Shown: positions 25,041 through 34,423, numbered from the stretch's first letter. The stretch: 64,000 nucleotides of DNA from Algibacter pacificus (GCF_008033385.1 NZ_VOGY01000006.1:186001-250000), one strand, 5' to 3'. The notes: generated by a model from the letters alone, not told the origin. Numbers and translations are program-made.

Positions 25041-26927
25041 ATGAATAAAATAGTAATTGTATTACTAGGTTTCGCTTTATCATTAAATTCTTGTAATAGT
25101 AATTCAAAAAAAGAAAATACAGATACAGGGCATAAGAAAGATGCTAAAGTTTATAATGATCAGTACGATTCTTTTGAAGATAAAGGGCAATATTGGCACT
25201 TAGAAATGCAAATAAAGCCCAAAAAATACTGGAGTATTACAGGTTTAATACCCAAACTTCATAAAAATGAATTGGGCCATAAAGAATTAACAAAAGGTAT
25301 GCAATACCATTTGTTATGCCAATCTATTTCTGGTTTGGTAAACAGGGCTGTAGATCAAGGAAAAAGCGATATTGGCATATGGTTGCATGACCATAGTGGC
25401 AAAGAATCCTATAAGTTAGCAAAACAAGGATTAGCCCAAATAGGTGTTGAAGAACACGGTGAAACAACAGGAATAGAGCTTGTAACGAAAGCTTATACTG
25501 AGGTTAACGGTGTAAAAGTACAAGTGAAAGATTTATTTAATGGTTATGTGTTAACAGATGTTGAAAATAATCCAGAAAGTAATACGGTAGCTACCGTGGC
25601 TTCGCATGTGTATAATGCTATTATTGTTGATGTTAGAGATAAAGACTATTTTGATTCATTAGGTTATAAAATGATGTATGATGCGTCAAAAAAAACCACT
25701 CAAGATGCATGGAACGAGTTTAAAGATAAATGCAATAATAATGCTTTGGTGGTTATGCCGCTTCAAACAGGAGAACAAAGAGAATTTGCTATCAAAAACA
25801 ATTTATTTGTAATTAATTTAAACAAAAAATATAACGATGCCTCGGCAGGACAAAACACGGCTTTGTTTAATGAGGTATTGCAGTGGTTAAAACCTGGTTC
25901 ACCCATTTATGGATGGGAACATGGTGTAGGCGAAGATTTATTTGTAAATAAAGTATCAGAAACTGGAAATATCATGGTTCCGGCAGACTGGATGTACAAT
26001 TTAAATTTAACGTCTCTACTTTATAAAAAACGTCAAAGTGGGTTAGCAACAGTTCTGGATCCAAAATCGATAGATTTTTCTGAAAAAGGCAAAAAATACG
26101 TATCCTATCATTTATCTGATGGCGATAACGTGCAATGGATGATGAATGGCTTTGATGGAGAGTATTATTTTACACACCCCGAAGCCGATAACATGAAAAT
26201 AGCCTTTGGTCTCCCGGTTGATAATTTATCTATGATGGCTCCAGATGTTATGCAGTTACTGTTCGATAAACAAGGTGAAAATACCTCAATCGTACAGACT
26301 TTTGGGGGAGGTTATAACTATGCCGATCTTTTTGGAATAAAAGGAAACAGAGCAGAAAGTTTAAAGCAAATCGCTAATGCCACAGCTGCACATATGCGCC
26401 AACACCGCATTAAAGTTTTATCGTTAATGGCAAAAAATGTGAGTTCAAATGAAGCAAAAGAAGCCTACCGAGCCTATATACAAGCCAACAATCAATTAGA
26501 GGGTATATTGGCGGTACAATATTCGCCCTATGCCGGTGGTAAAGGTGACATTTATTGGGAAACCAATAGTGATGGTTATGATATTCCAATAATAACCGTT
26601 AAATATTCGCTGTGGAATTTTGGAAACAAAAATCATGAACGCGAAGGTACGCCAACATACATCGCCAATAAGTTAAATTCAGAATCTGACAGTAATCCTT
26701 TTAATTTGATATCCATTCATGCATGGAGTAGGTTTTCAGATACGGGTAATTCAAAAGATGAAGTGGCAGAAAATGTTTTAGGTCCTATAATAGGTCCGGG
26801 AATAGCTAAATTAAACGCTAGCAAATTAAACGATAACTTTAAAATAGTAAATGTAGAAGAATTGATTTGGAGGGTAAAAATGTATTATAAATCAGAACAA
26901 ACTAAAAAAAGATTAGAATTATTCTAA
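25041..26927 (+). CDS. GxGYxYP-type putative glycoside hydrolase lipoprotein
   Basis: The 628-residue lipoprotein has a signal ending LNSC (Cys18). It carries VSYHLSDGDNVQWMMNGF followed by TFGGGYNYADLFG, which matches the G-x-G-Y-x-Y signature of the GxGYxYP family, here lacking the final Pro. Two regions are visible: an N-terminal half of about 330 residues with Rossmann-like strands (ATVASHVYNAIIVDVRD) and a C-terminal putative catalytic half. The family is named from sequence and genomic context only; no activity is established to my knowledge. Its position between a GH92 gene and the LacI gene of a mannan-type locus makes it a good candidate for an undescribed mannoside-linked activity. 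No other recognisable catalytic motif was found. Confidence 0.8.
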   Translation: MNKIVIVLLGFALSLNSCNSNSKKENTDTGHKKDAKVYNDQYDSFEDKGQYWHLEMQIKPKKYWSITGLIPKLHKNELGHKELTKGMQYHLLCQSISGLVNRAVDQGKSDIGIWLHDHSGKESYKLAKQGLAQIGVEEHGETTGIELVTKAYTEVNGVKVQVKDLFNGYVLTDVENNPESNTVATVASHVYNAIIVDVRDKDYFDSLGYKMMYDASKKTTQDAWNEFKDKCNNNALVVMPLQTGEQREFAIKNNLFVINLNKKYNDASAGQNTALFNEVLQWLKPGSPIYGWEHGVGEDLFVNKVSETGNIMVPADWMYNLNLTSLLYKKRQSGLATVLDPKSIDFSEKGKKYVSYHLSDGDNVQWMMNGFDGEYYFTHPEADNMKIAFGLPVDNLSMMAPDVMQLLFDKQGENTSIVQTFGGGYNYADLFGIKGNRAESLKQIANATAAHMRQHRIKVLSLMAKNVSSNEAKEAYRAYIQANNQLEGILAVQYSPYAGGKGDIYWETNSDGYDIPIITVKYSLWNFGNKNHEREGTPTYIANKLNSESDSNPFNLISIHAWSRFSDTGNSKDEVAENVLGPIIGPGIAKLNASKLNDNFKIVNVEELIWRVKMYYKSEQTKKRLELF

Positions 26928-26947
26928 AATAATGATTAGTTTAGCAG

Positions 26948-26963
26948 ACTAAATCGGTTTAGT
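26948..26963. promoter_or_regulatory. LacI-type operator O1, at the lacI-type gene start
   Basis: ACTAAATCGGTTTAGT is a palindrome with the central CG typical of LacI-family operators. It ends 1 bp before the TTG start codon of the LacI gene. Its exact reverse complement occurs at 28023-28038, just after the same gene. This strongly suggests autoregulation and a defined operator. Confidence 0.82.
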
Positions 26964-26964
26964 T

Positions 26965-27999
26965 TTGGTTAGAAATAAAAAATACGCGTTAAAAGATATT
27001 GCTAATGATTTAAATATATCTAAAACAACAGTATCTTTCGTGCTTAACAATAAAGGTGACGAAAATAAAATTAGTGCCGATACCCAAAAAAGAATTAAAG
27101 AATACGCCAAGAAAAATGGATATGTTCCAAACCAATTAGCTAGAGGATTAAGTAGAGGAAAGAGCGAAACCATTGGTTTAATTATACCAAATATTTCAGA
27201 TACGTTTTATTCTAAAGTGGCGGGTGTGATAGAAAAAGAAGCCCAAGAACAAGGATATACAGTGCTTTTTAGTAGTTCTTATGAAGATCCTAAAAAAGAA
27301 GGTAAATTGATACATTCCATGTTAAATAGGCAAGTAGATGGATTAATTATAGCATCTACTCAGCAAAATCAAAAAGAAATTGATTTTTTGAAAAAAGAGA
27401 AATTTCCTTTTGTTTTGTTTGATAGATATTATCCTGATAAAGATACAGATTACGTTGTGGTGGATAATTATTTAGGAACAAAAAAAATAACAAAACACTT
27501 GTTAGGGCTAGGACGAAAAAAAATAGGACTAATTACCTTAAAACCAGGATTAGAGCCTATTGCGCAAAGATTGCAAGGTTATAAAGACGCTTTAATAGAT
27601 TTCGATATTAAACCTGAAGAGTCACATATTGTAGAAATTGAGCGAGAATCGTATTTTAAGGAAATAGAAAATGCTATAATAAATCTGATATCTGGTAAAA
27701 AAACAGTGGACGCTATTGTGTTTTCTACACATTATTTAGCTTCTCAAGGTTTAAGAGTACTTAAAAAGTTAAGCATAAGTGTACCAAAAGATGTCGCTAT
27801 TGTTAGTTTTGATGAATTAAGTGCTTTTGATATTGTAGACCCTCCAATAACATCTGTAATTCAACCTACAAATGAAATTGGAAGCACCGCTGTAAAAATA
27901 TTATTAAATAAGATGAATGGGGCTATTCATGGAAAAACAGAAACCAAAGTGTTAGAGACAAAACTTGAAATTAGAGCGTCTTGTGGTGAGTTAGAATAA
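26965..27999 (+). CDS. LacI family transcriptional regulator
   Basis: The 344-residue protein has the LacI headpiece at its N-terminus: YALKDIANDLNISKTTVSFV, with hinge helix NGYVPNQLARGLSRGKSETI. A periplasmic-binding-protein-like sensor domain follows (IGLIIPNISDTFYSKVAGVI, VDGLIIASTQQNQKE, VAIVSFDELSAFDIVDPPIT). An in-frame stop at 26950-26952 leaves TTG at 26965 as the only plausible start, an unusual codon that may keep expression low. The probable operator ends 1 bp before this codon. Identical operators flank the gene, so it likely represses itself and the downstream operon starting with the GH38 gene at 28063, perhaps until mannose or a mannooligosaccharide is bound. Confidence 0.93.
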   Translation: MVRNKKYALKDIANDLNISKTTVSFVLNNKGDENKISADTQKRIKEYAKKNGYVPNQLARGLSRGKSETIGLIIPNISDTFYSKVAGVIEKEAQEQGYTVLFSSSYEDPKKEGKLIHSMLNRQVDGLIIASTQQNQKEIDFLKKEKFPFVLFDRYYPDKDTDYVVVDNYLGTKKITKHLLGLGRKKIGLITLKPGLEPIAQRLQGYKDALIDFDIKPEESHIVEIERESYFKEIENAIINLISGKKTVDAIVFSTHYLASQGLRVLKKLSISVPKDVAIVSFDELSAFDIVDPPITSVIQPTNEIGSTAVKILLNKMNGAIHGKTETKVLETKLEIRASCGELE

Positions 28000-28022
28000 C
28001 TAACAACTTTTTTTAACCAACA

Positions 28023-28038
28023 ACTAAACCGATTTAGT
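28023..28038. promoter_or_regulatory. LacI-type operator O2, upstream of second GH38 gene
   Basis: ACTAAACCGATTTAGT is the exact reverse complement of the site at 26948-26963 and lies 24 bp before the GH38 start codon. Together the two sites bracket the regulator gene about 1.07 kb apart, a distance that would also allow DNA looping. Confidence 0.82.
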
Positions 28039-28062
28039 AAGTAAGAATTAAATAAATTAACA

Positions 28063-30918
28063 ATGAAAAAACACTCAATTTTAATCCTGATGTTCGTTTT
28101 TAGTTTTGCTTTTGGACAAAAAACGATTAACATTAAATATGTAGAACCTTATGAATATAAGGAGGTCACTGGAAATTTACTAGCAAAAGCTAGTTTAGAT
28201 ATAGCGAATCCTCAATTATTTAAAAAAGTGCTTTTTGATAGTGGAGAAACTATAACAATAAAGCAAGAAGATGGTAAAGCATGGCTTTGGCTACCCGTTT
28301 TTGGAACACCAGAAAACATAACCTTTGTCGCTACTTCTAGAAAAAATTCTACAAAACAACTGTTTACCCCATTAGTTACAACAGATTGGGGGTATTTTAA
28401 TGAAGGTACATTTCATATTATATCATCCTCTCATCAAGACATTGCATGGATGGATACGCCAGCATACTGCAGACATGAACGTATACACGACATTATAGCA
28501 CCTGCTTTGGATATGATGGATACAGATAAAGCATTTCATTTTGGGATGGAGCAAACACTAAATCTTAAAGAATTTATAGAAGAATTTCCCGATAGAAAAG
28601 GAGAAGTTATGCTGCGCTCTAACGAAGGCAGATTTACCTGGGGGGCAACATACAACCAACCTTATGAAGGGATGCAAACCGATGAACAGTTAATTCGTGA
28701 AATGTATTTTGGAAGACGCTGGCTTAAAAAGAATTTTGAAGGTAACGATGTGGTAACTGCTTTTAACACTGATGTTCCAGGAAGAACATTACAGTTCCCT
28801 CAAATACTAGCCAAATCAGGTGTAGAAAACCTGTTTGTTTCTAGAATGAAAGAAGGTTATTACAATTGGTATTCTCCAGACGGTTCTAAAATACCAACAT
28901 ACAGTCCTGGAAATTATGGTTGGGCGGTTATGTTTTATAAGCTTTTTGAGCAAGATGCTATAGAAGCCATGCATAAACTACAGTCGAGAGTAAAAATGTG
29001 GGGAGATTATTATAAAGAAAGAAATTTGCCTCCTCATTTTGCAATACTAATTAGTAACGATGCTGCTGGGCCTGCTAATTATGGTCATATAGTAACAGAA
29101 TGGAATAATATTATAAAGAAAACAGGTGTTAAAATGCCAAAACTAAAGCATTCTTCTGTAACTGCATTAATGAATGAAATTAAGACACCAGATGCTATTT
29201 TTGAAAAAATTTCTGGAGAAAGACCAAATTTATGGTCTTACATTCACGGTCCTGGGCATGCAAAAGCTATTACGGCTTCAAGAAAAGCAGGACGCTTATT
29301 GCCTTCAGCAGAAATTTTTGCTTCTATAGATGCTATTTTAAAAGGATCATTTGATAGTTACCCAACAGAAGCCTTATCTAATGCTTTTGAAGAGTCTATT
29401 TATCCAGATCATGGATGGGGAGGAAAAAACGGACATATTACCGATAGTATTTTTCGCGCTAAACTAGAATTTGCCGCTTCGGAAGCCGATAGATTAATTG
29501 AAAAATCTCTTCAATCCATATCTAAAAACGTAAAAACTAAGCGCAATAATGCCGTTATTGTTTATAACGACCTGTCTTGGGAAAGAACTGCTACAGCTAC
29601 TTTAGAGATAAAAGACAATTCAAGCTATTATGTGGTTGATGCTAATGGAACAGCTGTGCCTTCCCAAATAAGTAACAGAGATGGTAAAAGAATATTAGAG
29701 TTTGTAGCTCCAAATACGCCTCCTTTGGGTTATACTACATTTTATTTAAAACAAGGAAAAAAATCTGTTAAGGTTAAAAAATCAGTCACACCAAATGCCC
29801 TAAGTAATGAGTTTTACACCTTGCGTTTAGGAGATGGAGGTTTAACGTATTTATTTGATAATAAATTAAATAAAGAAGTTGTAAAATCAACAAGGTTTTC
29901 TGGAGGCGATATTATTACTATGAAATATGATGGTAATGGAGCAGGTGAGTTTACACAAATGACAGAACCTAAAATGGATGGTTTTAATAAAGCAAGTATG
30001 CATACAGCAAACTGGGAGATTATTAGTGATGGTAGTGTGTATACGGAATATAGCAACAAAGTTAAATTTAAACATGCAGAGATTGTACAGTATATAAAAG
30101 TGCATCACCATATTAAGAAAATTGATGTTTCTGTAGATATTTTAAATTGGGATGGTACTCACAATCGTGAGTTTAGATTTATGTTGCCTTTAGATATGGA
30201 AGATTCTACTATCAAATATGAAGTGCCATTAGCCATTGCTGAAGTAGGAAAATCTGAAATGAAACAAGCACCACGTGGATGGGCTTGGGGTGGAACCTAT
30301 GACCAAAAACCTGTTGAAATCCATCCAAGAGAAGTCATGAATTTTATTTCTTCAGAAAAAGAAGGATTTCAAGTTACCTTGGCTACTGATGTAGCATTGG
30401 CAGATTGGATAGACCCAACTAGGGAATCTGTAGAATATACAGTACTTCAAGGTATTCTTATGGCTTCGCATAAAAGCTGTCATGGAGAAGGAAACTGGTA
30501 TCACCAAACAGGAGATCACCATTTTAAATTTTCAATAACCTCTCACGAAGCTAATGATAATACATCTTATCAATTTGGAAATGGTTCAAATCACCCGTTA
30601 CAAGTAGTACGAAAAGAAAAGAAAAATTATACAGGTATTTTGTCTACCACTCATAGCTTTTTTAATGTTTCAGATCCTATGGTACGTGTGAGCACAATTA
30701 AAAAAGCGGAAGATGATAATGCTATTGTTTTAAGATTAGTGGAACTTAATGGAAAAGCTAGTGAACCAACAATTACACTACCAAAAGCAGCTTCAAAAGT
30801 TATAAAAACGAACTTAATTGAAGAAGAAACGGAAACATTAGGATTAAAAGGTAAGAACATAAAAATTGATATAGGTAATAACGCTATTGAAACCTATAAA
30901 ATTCTAATAAACAATTAA
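28063..30918 (+). CDS. GH38-family alpha-mannosidase, secreted
   Basis: The 951-residue protein has a type I signal peptide (cleavage near FAFG/QK, residue 19). GH38 motifs begin with FHIISSSHQDIAWMDTP, where His124 and Asp126 are the expected zinc ligands, and continue with AFNTDVPGRTLQFPQIL holding the probable nucleophile Asp. The C-terminal half is beta-rich, as in the family. It differs strongly from the 1153-residue GH38 at 7564, which has HSHTDIGYT at the first site and a long N-terminal extension, so the two probably split substrates. The LacI operator lies directly upstream. RraA, transporter and sugar-acid genes follow closely (17 bp to the next), suggesting a long LacI-controlled transcript. 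Confidence 0.92.
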   Translation: MKKHSILILMFVFSFAFGQKTINIKYVEPYEYKEVTGNLLAKASLDIANPQLFKKVLFDSGETITIKQEDGKAWLWLPVFGTPENITFVATSRKNSTKQLFTPLVTTDWGYFNEGTFHIISSSHQDIAWMDTPAYCRHERIHDIIAPALDMMDTDKAFHFGMEQTLNLKEFIEEFPDRKGEVMLRSNEGRFTWGATYNQPYEGMQTDEQLIREMYFGRRWLKKNFEGNDVVTAFNTDVPGRTLQFPQILAKSGVENLFVSRMKEGYYNWYSPDGSKIPTYSPGNYGWAVMFYKLFEQDAIEAMHKLQSRVKMWGDYYKERNLPPHFAILISNDAAGPANYGHIVTEWNNIIKKTGVKMPKLKHSSVTALMNEIKTPDAIFEKISGERPNLWSYIHGPGHAKAITASRKAGRLLPSAEIFASIDAILKGSFDSYPTEALSNAFEESIYPDHGWGGKNGHITDSIFRAKLEFAASEADRLIEKSLQSISKNVKTKRNNAVIVYNDLSWERTATATLEIKDNSSYYVVDANGTAVPSQISNRDGKRILEFVAPNTPPLGYTTFYLKQGKKSVKVKKSVTPNALSNEFYTLRLGDGGLTYLFDNKLNKEVVKSTRFSGGDIITMKYDGNGAGEFTQMTEPKMDGFNKASMHTANWEIISDGSVYTEYSNKVKFKHAEIVQYIKVHHHIKKIDVSVDILNWDGTHNREFRFMLPLDMEDSTIKYEVPLAIAEVGKSEMKQAPRGWAWGGTYDQKPVEIHPREVMNFISSEKEGFQVTLATDVALADWIDPTRESVEYTVLQGILMASHKSCHGEGNWYHQTGDHHFKFSITSHEANDNTSYQFGNGSNHPLQVVRKEKKNYTGILSTTHSFFNVSDPMVRVSTIKKAEDDNAIVLRLVELNGKASEPTITLPKAASKVIKTNLIEEETETLGLKGKNIKIDIGNNAIETYKILINN

Positions 30919-30935
30919 TTATTTTAATATACGAT

Positions 30936-31640
30936 ATGGATACCACTAATAAAATATGGCAAAATGATAAGGAACTTTACGCCATAGCAAAGTCTGAATT
31001 ATTTGTTGCCTTAGTCGGCGATATACTTGACACCCTGGGATATCAACATCAATTTTTACCTCCAAATATTAAACCTCTAAATGATGATTTTGTTTTAATA
31101 GGCAGGGCCATGCCCGTTTTAGAGGCCGATGTATTTGAAGAAAGTTCTAAAAGCACCAACAACCCAATGATGAAAAAACCTTTTGGGATTATGTTTGAAG
31201 CTTTAGACGATTTAAAAGAAGACGAAGTTTACATCTGTTCGGGCTCATCTCCAAGGTATGCACTTTGGGGTGGACTTATGAGTACAAGAGCTATGAAGTT
31301 AAAAGCATCAGGAGCTATTCTTCATGGCTATTCTAGAGATACAAATGAAGTTTTAAATCTCAATTTCCCAACCTTTTCTTATGGAGGTTATGCTCAAGAT
31401 CAAGGCCCAAGAGGTAAGGTAATCGATTATCGTATACCTATAGAAATTGAAGGAACTCGCATTAATCCTGGCGATATTATTTATGGCGATAGAGACGGCG
31501 TGGTTATAGTGCCAAAAGAAGTAGAGGAGAAAGTTTTTATAGGGGCTATAGAAAAAGCTAGAGGCGAACAGTTGGTAAAGAAAGCTTTAGAAGAAGGTAT
31601 GAGTACTGTGGATGCTTACAATAAATTCGGGATTATGTAA
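30936..31640 (+). CDS. RraA-like protein (HMG aldolase/RraA superfamily)
   Basis: The 234-residue protein has the RraA-fold signatures WGGLMSTRAMKLKASGAILH followed by GYSRDTNEV, and YGDRDGVVIVPKEVEEKVF. The Arg and Asp of the SRDT motif match the substrate and metal site of 4-hydroxy-4-methyl-2-oxoglutarate aldolases. The superfamily includes class II pyruvate aldolases, oxaloacetate decarboxylases and the RNase E inhibitor RraA. In a sugar-catabolic cluster that also has a mannonate-dehydratase-like gene, a lyase acting on a 2-keto acid is the most plausible role, but sequence does not settle it. It follows the GH38 gene by 17 bp and precedes a sugar porter by 48 bp. Confidence 0.85.
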   Translation: MDTTNKIWQNDKELYAIAKSELFVALVGDILDTLGYQHQFLPPNIKPLNDDFVLIGRAMPVLEADVFEESSKSTNNPMMKKPFGIMFEALDDLKEDEVYICSGSSPRYALWGGLMSTRAMKLKASGAILHGYSRDTNEVLNLNFPTFSYGGYAQDQGPRGKVIDYRIPIEIEGTRINPGDIIYGDRDGVVIVPKEVEEKVFIGAIEKARGEQLVKKALEEGMSTVDAYNKFGIM

Positions 31641-31688
31641 TATTATACTATGCAAAACTTAAATTAACTAAACTAAAACCAAATATTT

Positions 31689-33149
31689 ATGAGTACTAAA
31701 AAATCTAACTACTTATTAGGAATAAGCTTTGTGTCTACCATCGGAGGATTTTTGTTTGGATATGACACCGCTATTATTTCTGGATGTAATTCGTTTTTAG
31801 AACAGCATTTTCAATTGTCTGCAGCCATGTTAGGTTGGGTAGTATCATCAGCATTACTAGGTACAATTTTAGGATGTGTAGTGGCTGGGTCTATAACAGA
31901 TAAATTTGGAAGAAAAAAGGCACTCATTTTAGCAGCAGCTTGTTTAACGGTTTCAGCTTTAGGCTCCATGTTGCCTCCTCAATTTTTAGGAAATTTAGAT
32001 AATAGTTTTTGGATAACCTCTAATGTTAATTCAGCTTTTAATTTTTTAATAGTCGTGCGGTTAATAGGCGGTATTGGTGTAGGTATAACCTCTGTAGTAG
32101 CACCAATTTATATTTCGGAACTTTCTAAACCAGAGAATAGAGGTAAAATGGTTTCTTTGTATCAATTGTCCATTACTTTAGGTATCCTTTTAGCTTTTTT
32201 GGTAGATTGGATAGTATTAAGCAATGCTGGCGATGCAGCTGGAGTTATATCAAACGAAGCAAGTTCATTTTGGAATTGGTTATTTGTAGATGAGTTATGG
32301 CGTGGTATGTTCGGAACAGAAGTGCCTATTGCATTACTATTTTTATGCTTACTTTTTATAGTACCAGAAACCCCTAGATGGTTAATTACTAAAGGTAGAA
32401 AAGTTGAAGCTCTTAAAATAATGGAGAAAATACTCGGTAAAGAAGAAGCTCAAATAGAGATGAAAGCCATAAACGCTTTAGAGAGAGAAGAAACAGGCGG
32501 ATTTGCTGAACTGTTTCAGCCGTTTTTAAGAATACCACTTTTAATAGGTATTCTACTCCCTATGTTTGCTCATTTAAGTGGTATTGCAGCAATAATGTAT
32601 TATGCACCAAATATTATTAACGAATCTGTAAAAAGTGTAGAAAGTGCGTTTTTAGGAGCTGTTTTAGTAGGTGTTGTAAATAGTGCGTTTACGTTTGTCG
32701 CGATTTCTCGGATTGAAAAATTTGGTAGAAAAAAATTATTAATGATAGGGGTTATTGGTGCATTTATTTCACTGTCTGGCGTAGGTATATTGTTTGCAGT
32801 TGGCTCTCAATTCGTTATTATACCATTATTGATGTATGTTGCTAGTTTTGCATTCTCATTTGGTCCAATTGTTTGGGTTATAATTAGTGAAATTTTCCCA
32901 ACTAGAATAAGAGGTTTGGCAGTGTCCATAGGGAGTTTTTCCTTAATGGTTACCGGTTTTGTAGTCACGTTAACTAATCCTATTTTAATAGAGAAAATTA
33001 ATGCTTCAGGCACGTTCTTCTTATATGCATTTTTAACCATGCCAGCCATTTGGTTTATCTGGAAATTTGTACCAGAAACTAAAGGCAAAACACTAGAAGA
33101 AATTGAAAAGCATTGGCACTCTAAAATTAAGTCTAAAAAGAAAATATAA
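31689..33149 (+). CDS. Sugar porter (SP family, MFS) transporter
   Basis: The 486-residue, 12-segment protein shows GGFLFGYDTAIISGCNSF, TDKFGRKK, PETPRWLITKGRK, EKFGRKK and PETKGKTLEEIEKHW, the full sugar-porter signature set. It has a longer TM3/TM5 loop region (about residues 97-120 and 180-205) than the porter at 12420 and is clearly a different paralogue. It is embedded in the RraA/SDR/lactonase/mannonate-dehydratase run, so it may import the substrate of that pathway, either a hexose or a sugar acid. The next gene begins 1 bp after its stop codon. Confidence 0.92.
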   Translation: MSTKKSNYLLGISFVSTIGGFLFGYDTAIISGCNSFLEQHFQLSAAMLGWVVSSALLGTILGCVVAGSITDKFGRKKALILAAACLTVSALGSMLPPQFLGNLDNSFWITSNVNSAFNFLIVVRLIGGIGVGITSVVAPIYISELSKPENRGKMVSLYQLSITLGILLAFLVDWIVLSNAGDAAGVISNEASSFWNWLFVDELWRGMFGTEVPIALLFLCLLFIVPETPRWLITKGRKVEALKIMEKILGKEEAQIEMKAINALEREETGGFAELFQPFLRIPLLIGILLPMFAHLSGIAAIMYYAPNIINESVKSVESAFLGAVLVGVVNSAFTFVAISRIEKFGRKKLLMIGVIGAFISLSGVGILFAVGSQFVIIPLLMYVASFAFSFGPIVWVIISEIFPTRIRGLAVSIGSFSLMVTGFVVTLTNPILIEKINASGTFFLYAFLTMPAIWFIWKFVPETKGKTLEEIEKHWHSKIKSKKKI

Positions 33150-33150
33150 A

Positions 33151-33567
33151 ATGATAGAAACATACAAAATAGAAGGCGATGGATATCATCCTTTTTTAAT
33201 TCGAGATGGTTGGCAAGTAGCGCAACTTAACTATCAAGAAGAACAACATATAGATAATATAACAAGATTAGATGTACATCTTAAAACTGATGAGGTTTTT
33301 GTTTTAACAAAAGGAAATTCAGTTTTAATTGCAGCCAAAATAGAAAATAATGAACCCGTATTTGAGTTGGAATTGATGGAGCAGCATAAAGTGTATAACA
33401 TACCACAAAATATGTGGCATAATATAGCCATGGAAAAAGGTAGTGAAGTTATAATTATAGAAAAAGCAAACACACACATTTCCGATTTTGAATTTTTTCC
33501 ACTAAGTGAAGAAAAACAAATTGAATTAAAACAAAAGGTTAAGACGCTTTTTAGTACAGCTTACTAA
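33151..33567 (+). CDS. Small cupin-like protein
   Basis: The 138-residue cytoplasmic protein reads like a single-domain cupin: HLKTDEVFVLTKGNSVLIAA, then QHKVYNIPQNMWHNIAMEKG and VIIIEKANTH. The His pattern is weak, and a metal site is likely but not certain. Small cupins in sugar clusters can be isomerases, epimerases or lyases of keto-sugars or sugar acids. The ATG at 33151 (1 bp after the porter stop) is preferred; an in-frame ATG at 33103 would overlap the porter gene by 47 bp and add a basic tail. Role in the pathway is unassigned. Confidence 0.75.
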   Translation: MIETYKIEGDGYHPFLIRDGWQVAQLNYQEEQHIDNITRLDVHLKTDEVFVLTKGNSVLIAAKIENNEPVFELELMEQHKVYNIPQNMWHNIAMEKGSEVIIIEKANTHISDFEFFPLSEEKQIELKQKVKTLFSTAY

Positions 33568-33584
33568 TAAGAAAATAGTTAAGC

Positions 33585-33596
33585 TTAATCGATTAA
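33585..33596. promoter_or_regulatory. Short palindrome upstream of SDR gene
   Basis: TTAATCGATTAA is a perfect 12-bp palindrome with central CG, 11 bp before the SDR start codon. It recalls LacI-family half-sites but differs from the two identical operators at 26948 and 28023. In AT-rich DNA a palindrome of this length can occur by chance. Confidence 0.25.
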
Positions 33597-33607
33597 AAAT
33601 AAGTAAT

Positions 33608-34408
33608 ATGAATCATATTGATTTAACAGGTAAAACCGCTTTAGTTACTGGGGGTAGCCAAGGTATAGGCGCCGAAATTTGCAAGCAACTCGCAGCTTGT
33701 GGTGCTAATGTTTTTATAAATTATTACAGTAATAAAGAAAAGGCAGAAGTTGTTGCAGAAGAAATTAAAACGGCTTTTAATGTTAAAGTAGCTATTGGTA
33801 AAGCAAATGTGTCTAAATATAAAGAGGTTAAAGCTATGTTTAATACATTGGATGAAACACTTGGTACTATAGATATTTTAGTAAATAACGCAGGTAGCGA
33901 GAGTGTAAAACATGTTTTAGATTTAGAAGAAGCGGAGTGGGATAGAGTGCTCGATATTAATTTAAAAGGGCCTTTTTTATGTGCTCAAGAAGCAGGACGA
34001 CGAATGGAATTAAAAAAATCTGGTGTTATTATCAATATCTCATCTATCCATGATACGGTACCAAGAAAAGGTTTAATTCATTATTGTTCTGCAAAAGCGG
34101 GTTTAAAAATGTTATCCAAATGTTTGTCTTTAGAATTGGCAGAAAGTAATATAAGAGTGGTTTCGGTAGCACCAGGAGCTATAGAAACCAATATGAACCG
34201 AGAAGAAATTAACAAATTTGGTCGCGAAAAATTCAATACATGGATTCCATCAGGACGTGTTGGTAGTGTTTCTGAAGTGGCACATACAGTAGCTTTTCTT
34301 GCAAGCGATATGGCGGCTTATATCAATGGTTCAGATCTTTATATTGATGGTGCATATATGAATCATACGATACAGTACGACCCGCGTCCACCTCGTAAAA
34401 AACAATAA
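33608..34408 (+). CDS. SDR family NAD(P)-dependent dehydrogenase
   Basis: The 266-residue classical short-chain dehydrogenase has the cofactor motif TGGSQGIGAEI, the NNAGS motif, catalytic Ser in INISSIHD and the YxxxK pair in HYCSAKAGLK, plus the family VAPGAIETNM segment. FINYYSNKEKAE after beta-2 lacks the Asp of NAD-specific enzymes, so NADP use is possible. It stands directly before a lactonase gene (15 bp), which suggests oxidation of an aldose to an aldonolactone, as in glucose or mannose dehydrogenases. Reduction of a keto-sugar acid is the alternative. The SDR family assignment is firm, the substrate inferred. Confidence 0.88.
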   Translation: MNHIDLTGKTALVTGGSQGIGAEICKQLAACGANVFINYYSNKEKAEVVAEEIKTAFNVKVAIGKANVSKYKEVKAMFNTLDETLGTIDILVNNAGSESVKHVLDLEEAEWDRVLDINLKGPFLCAQEAGRRMELKKSGVIINISSIHDTVPRKGLIHYCSAKAGLKMLSKCLSLELAESNIRVVSVAPGAIETNMNREEINKFGREKFNTWIPSGRVGSVSEVAHTVAFLASDMAAYINGSDLYIDGAYMNHTIQYDPRPPRKKQ

Positions 34409-34423
34409 ATTATAATTTTACAA

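Noticed and set aside
32807-33163. 118-residue minus-strand frame under the second sugar porter
   Set aside because: It is antisense to the conserved C-terminal half of the porter; the hydrophobic look comes from the complement of membrane-segment codons.
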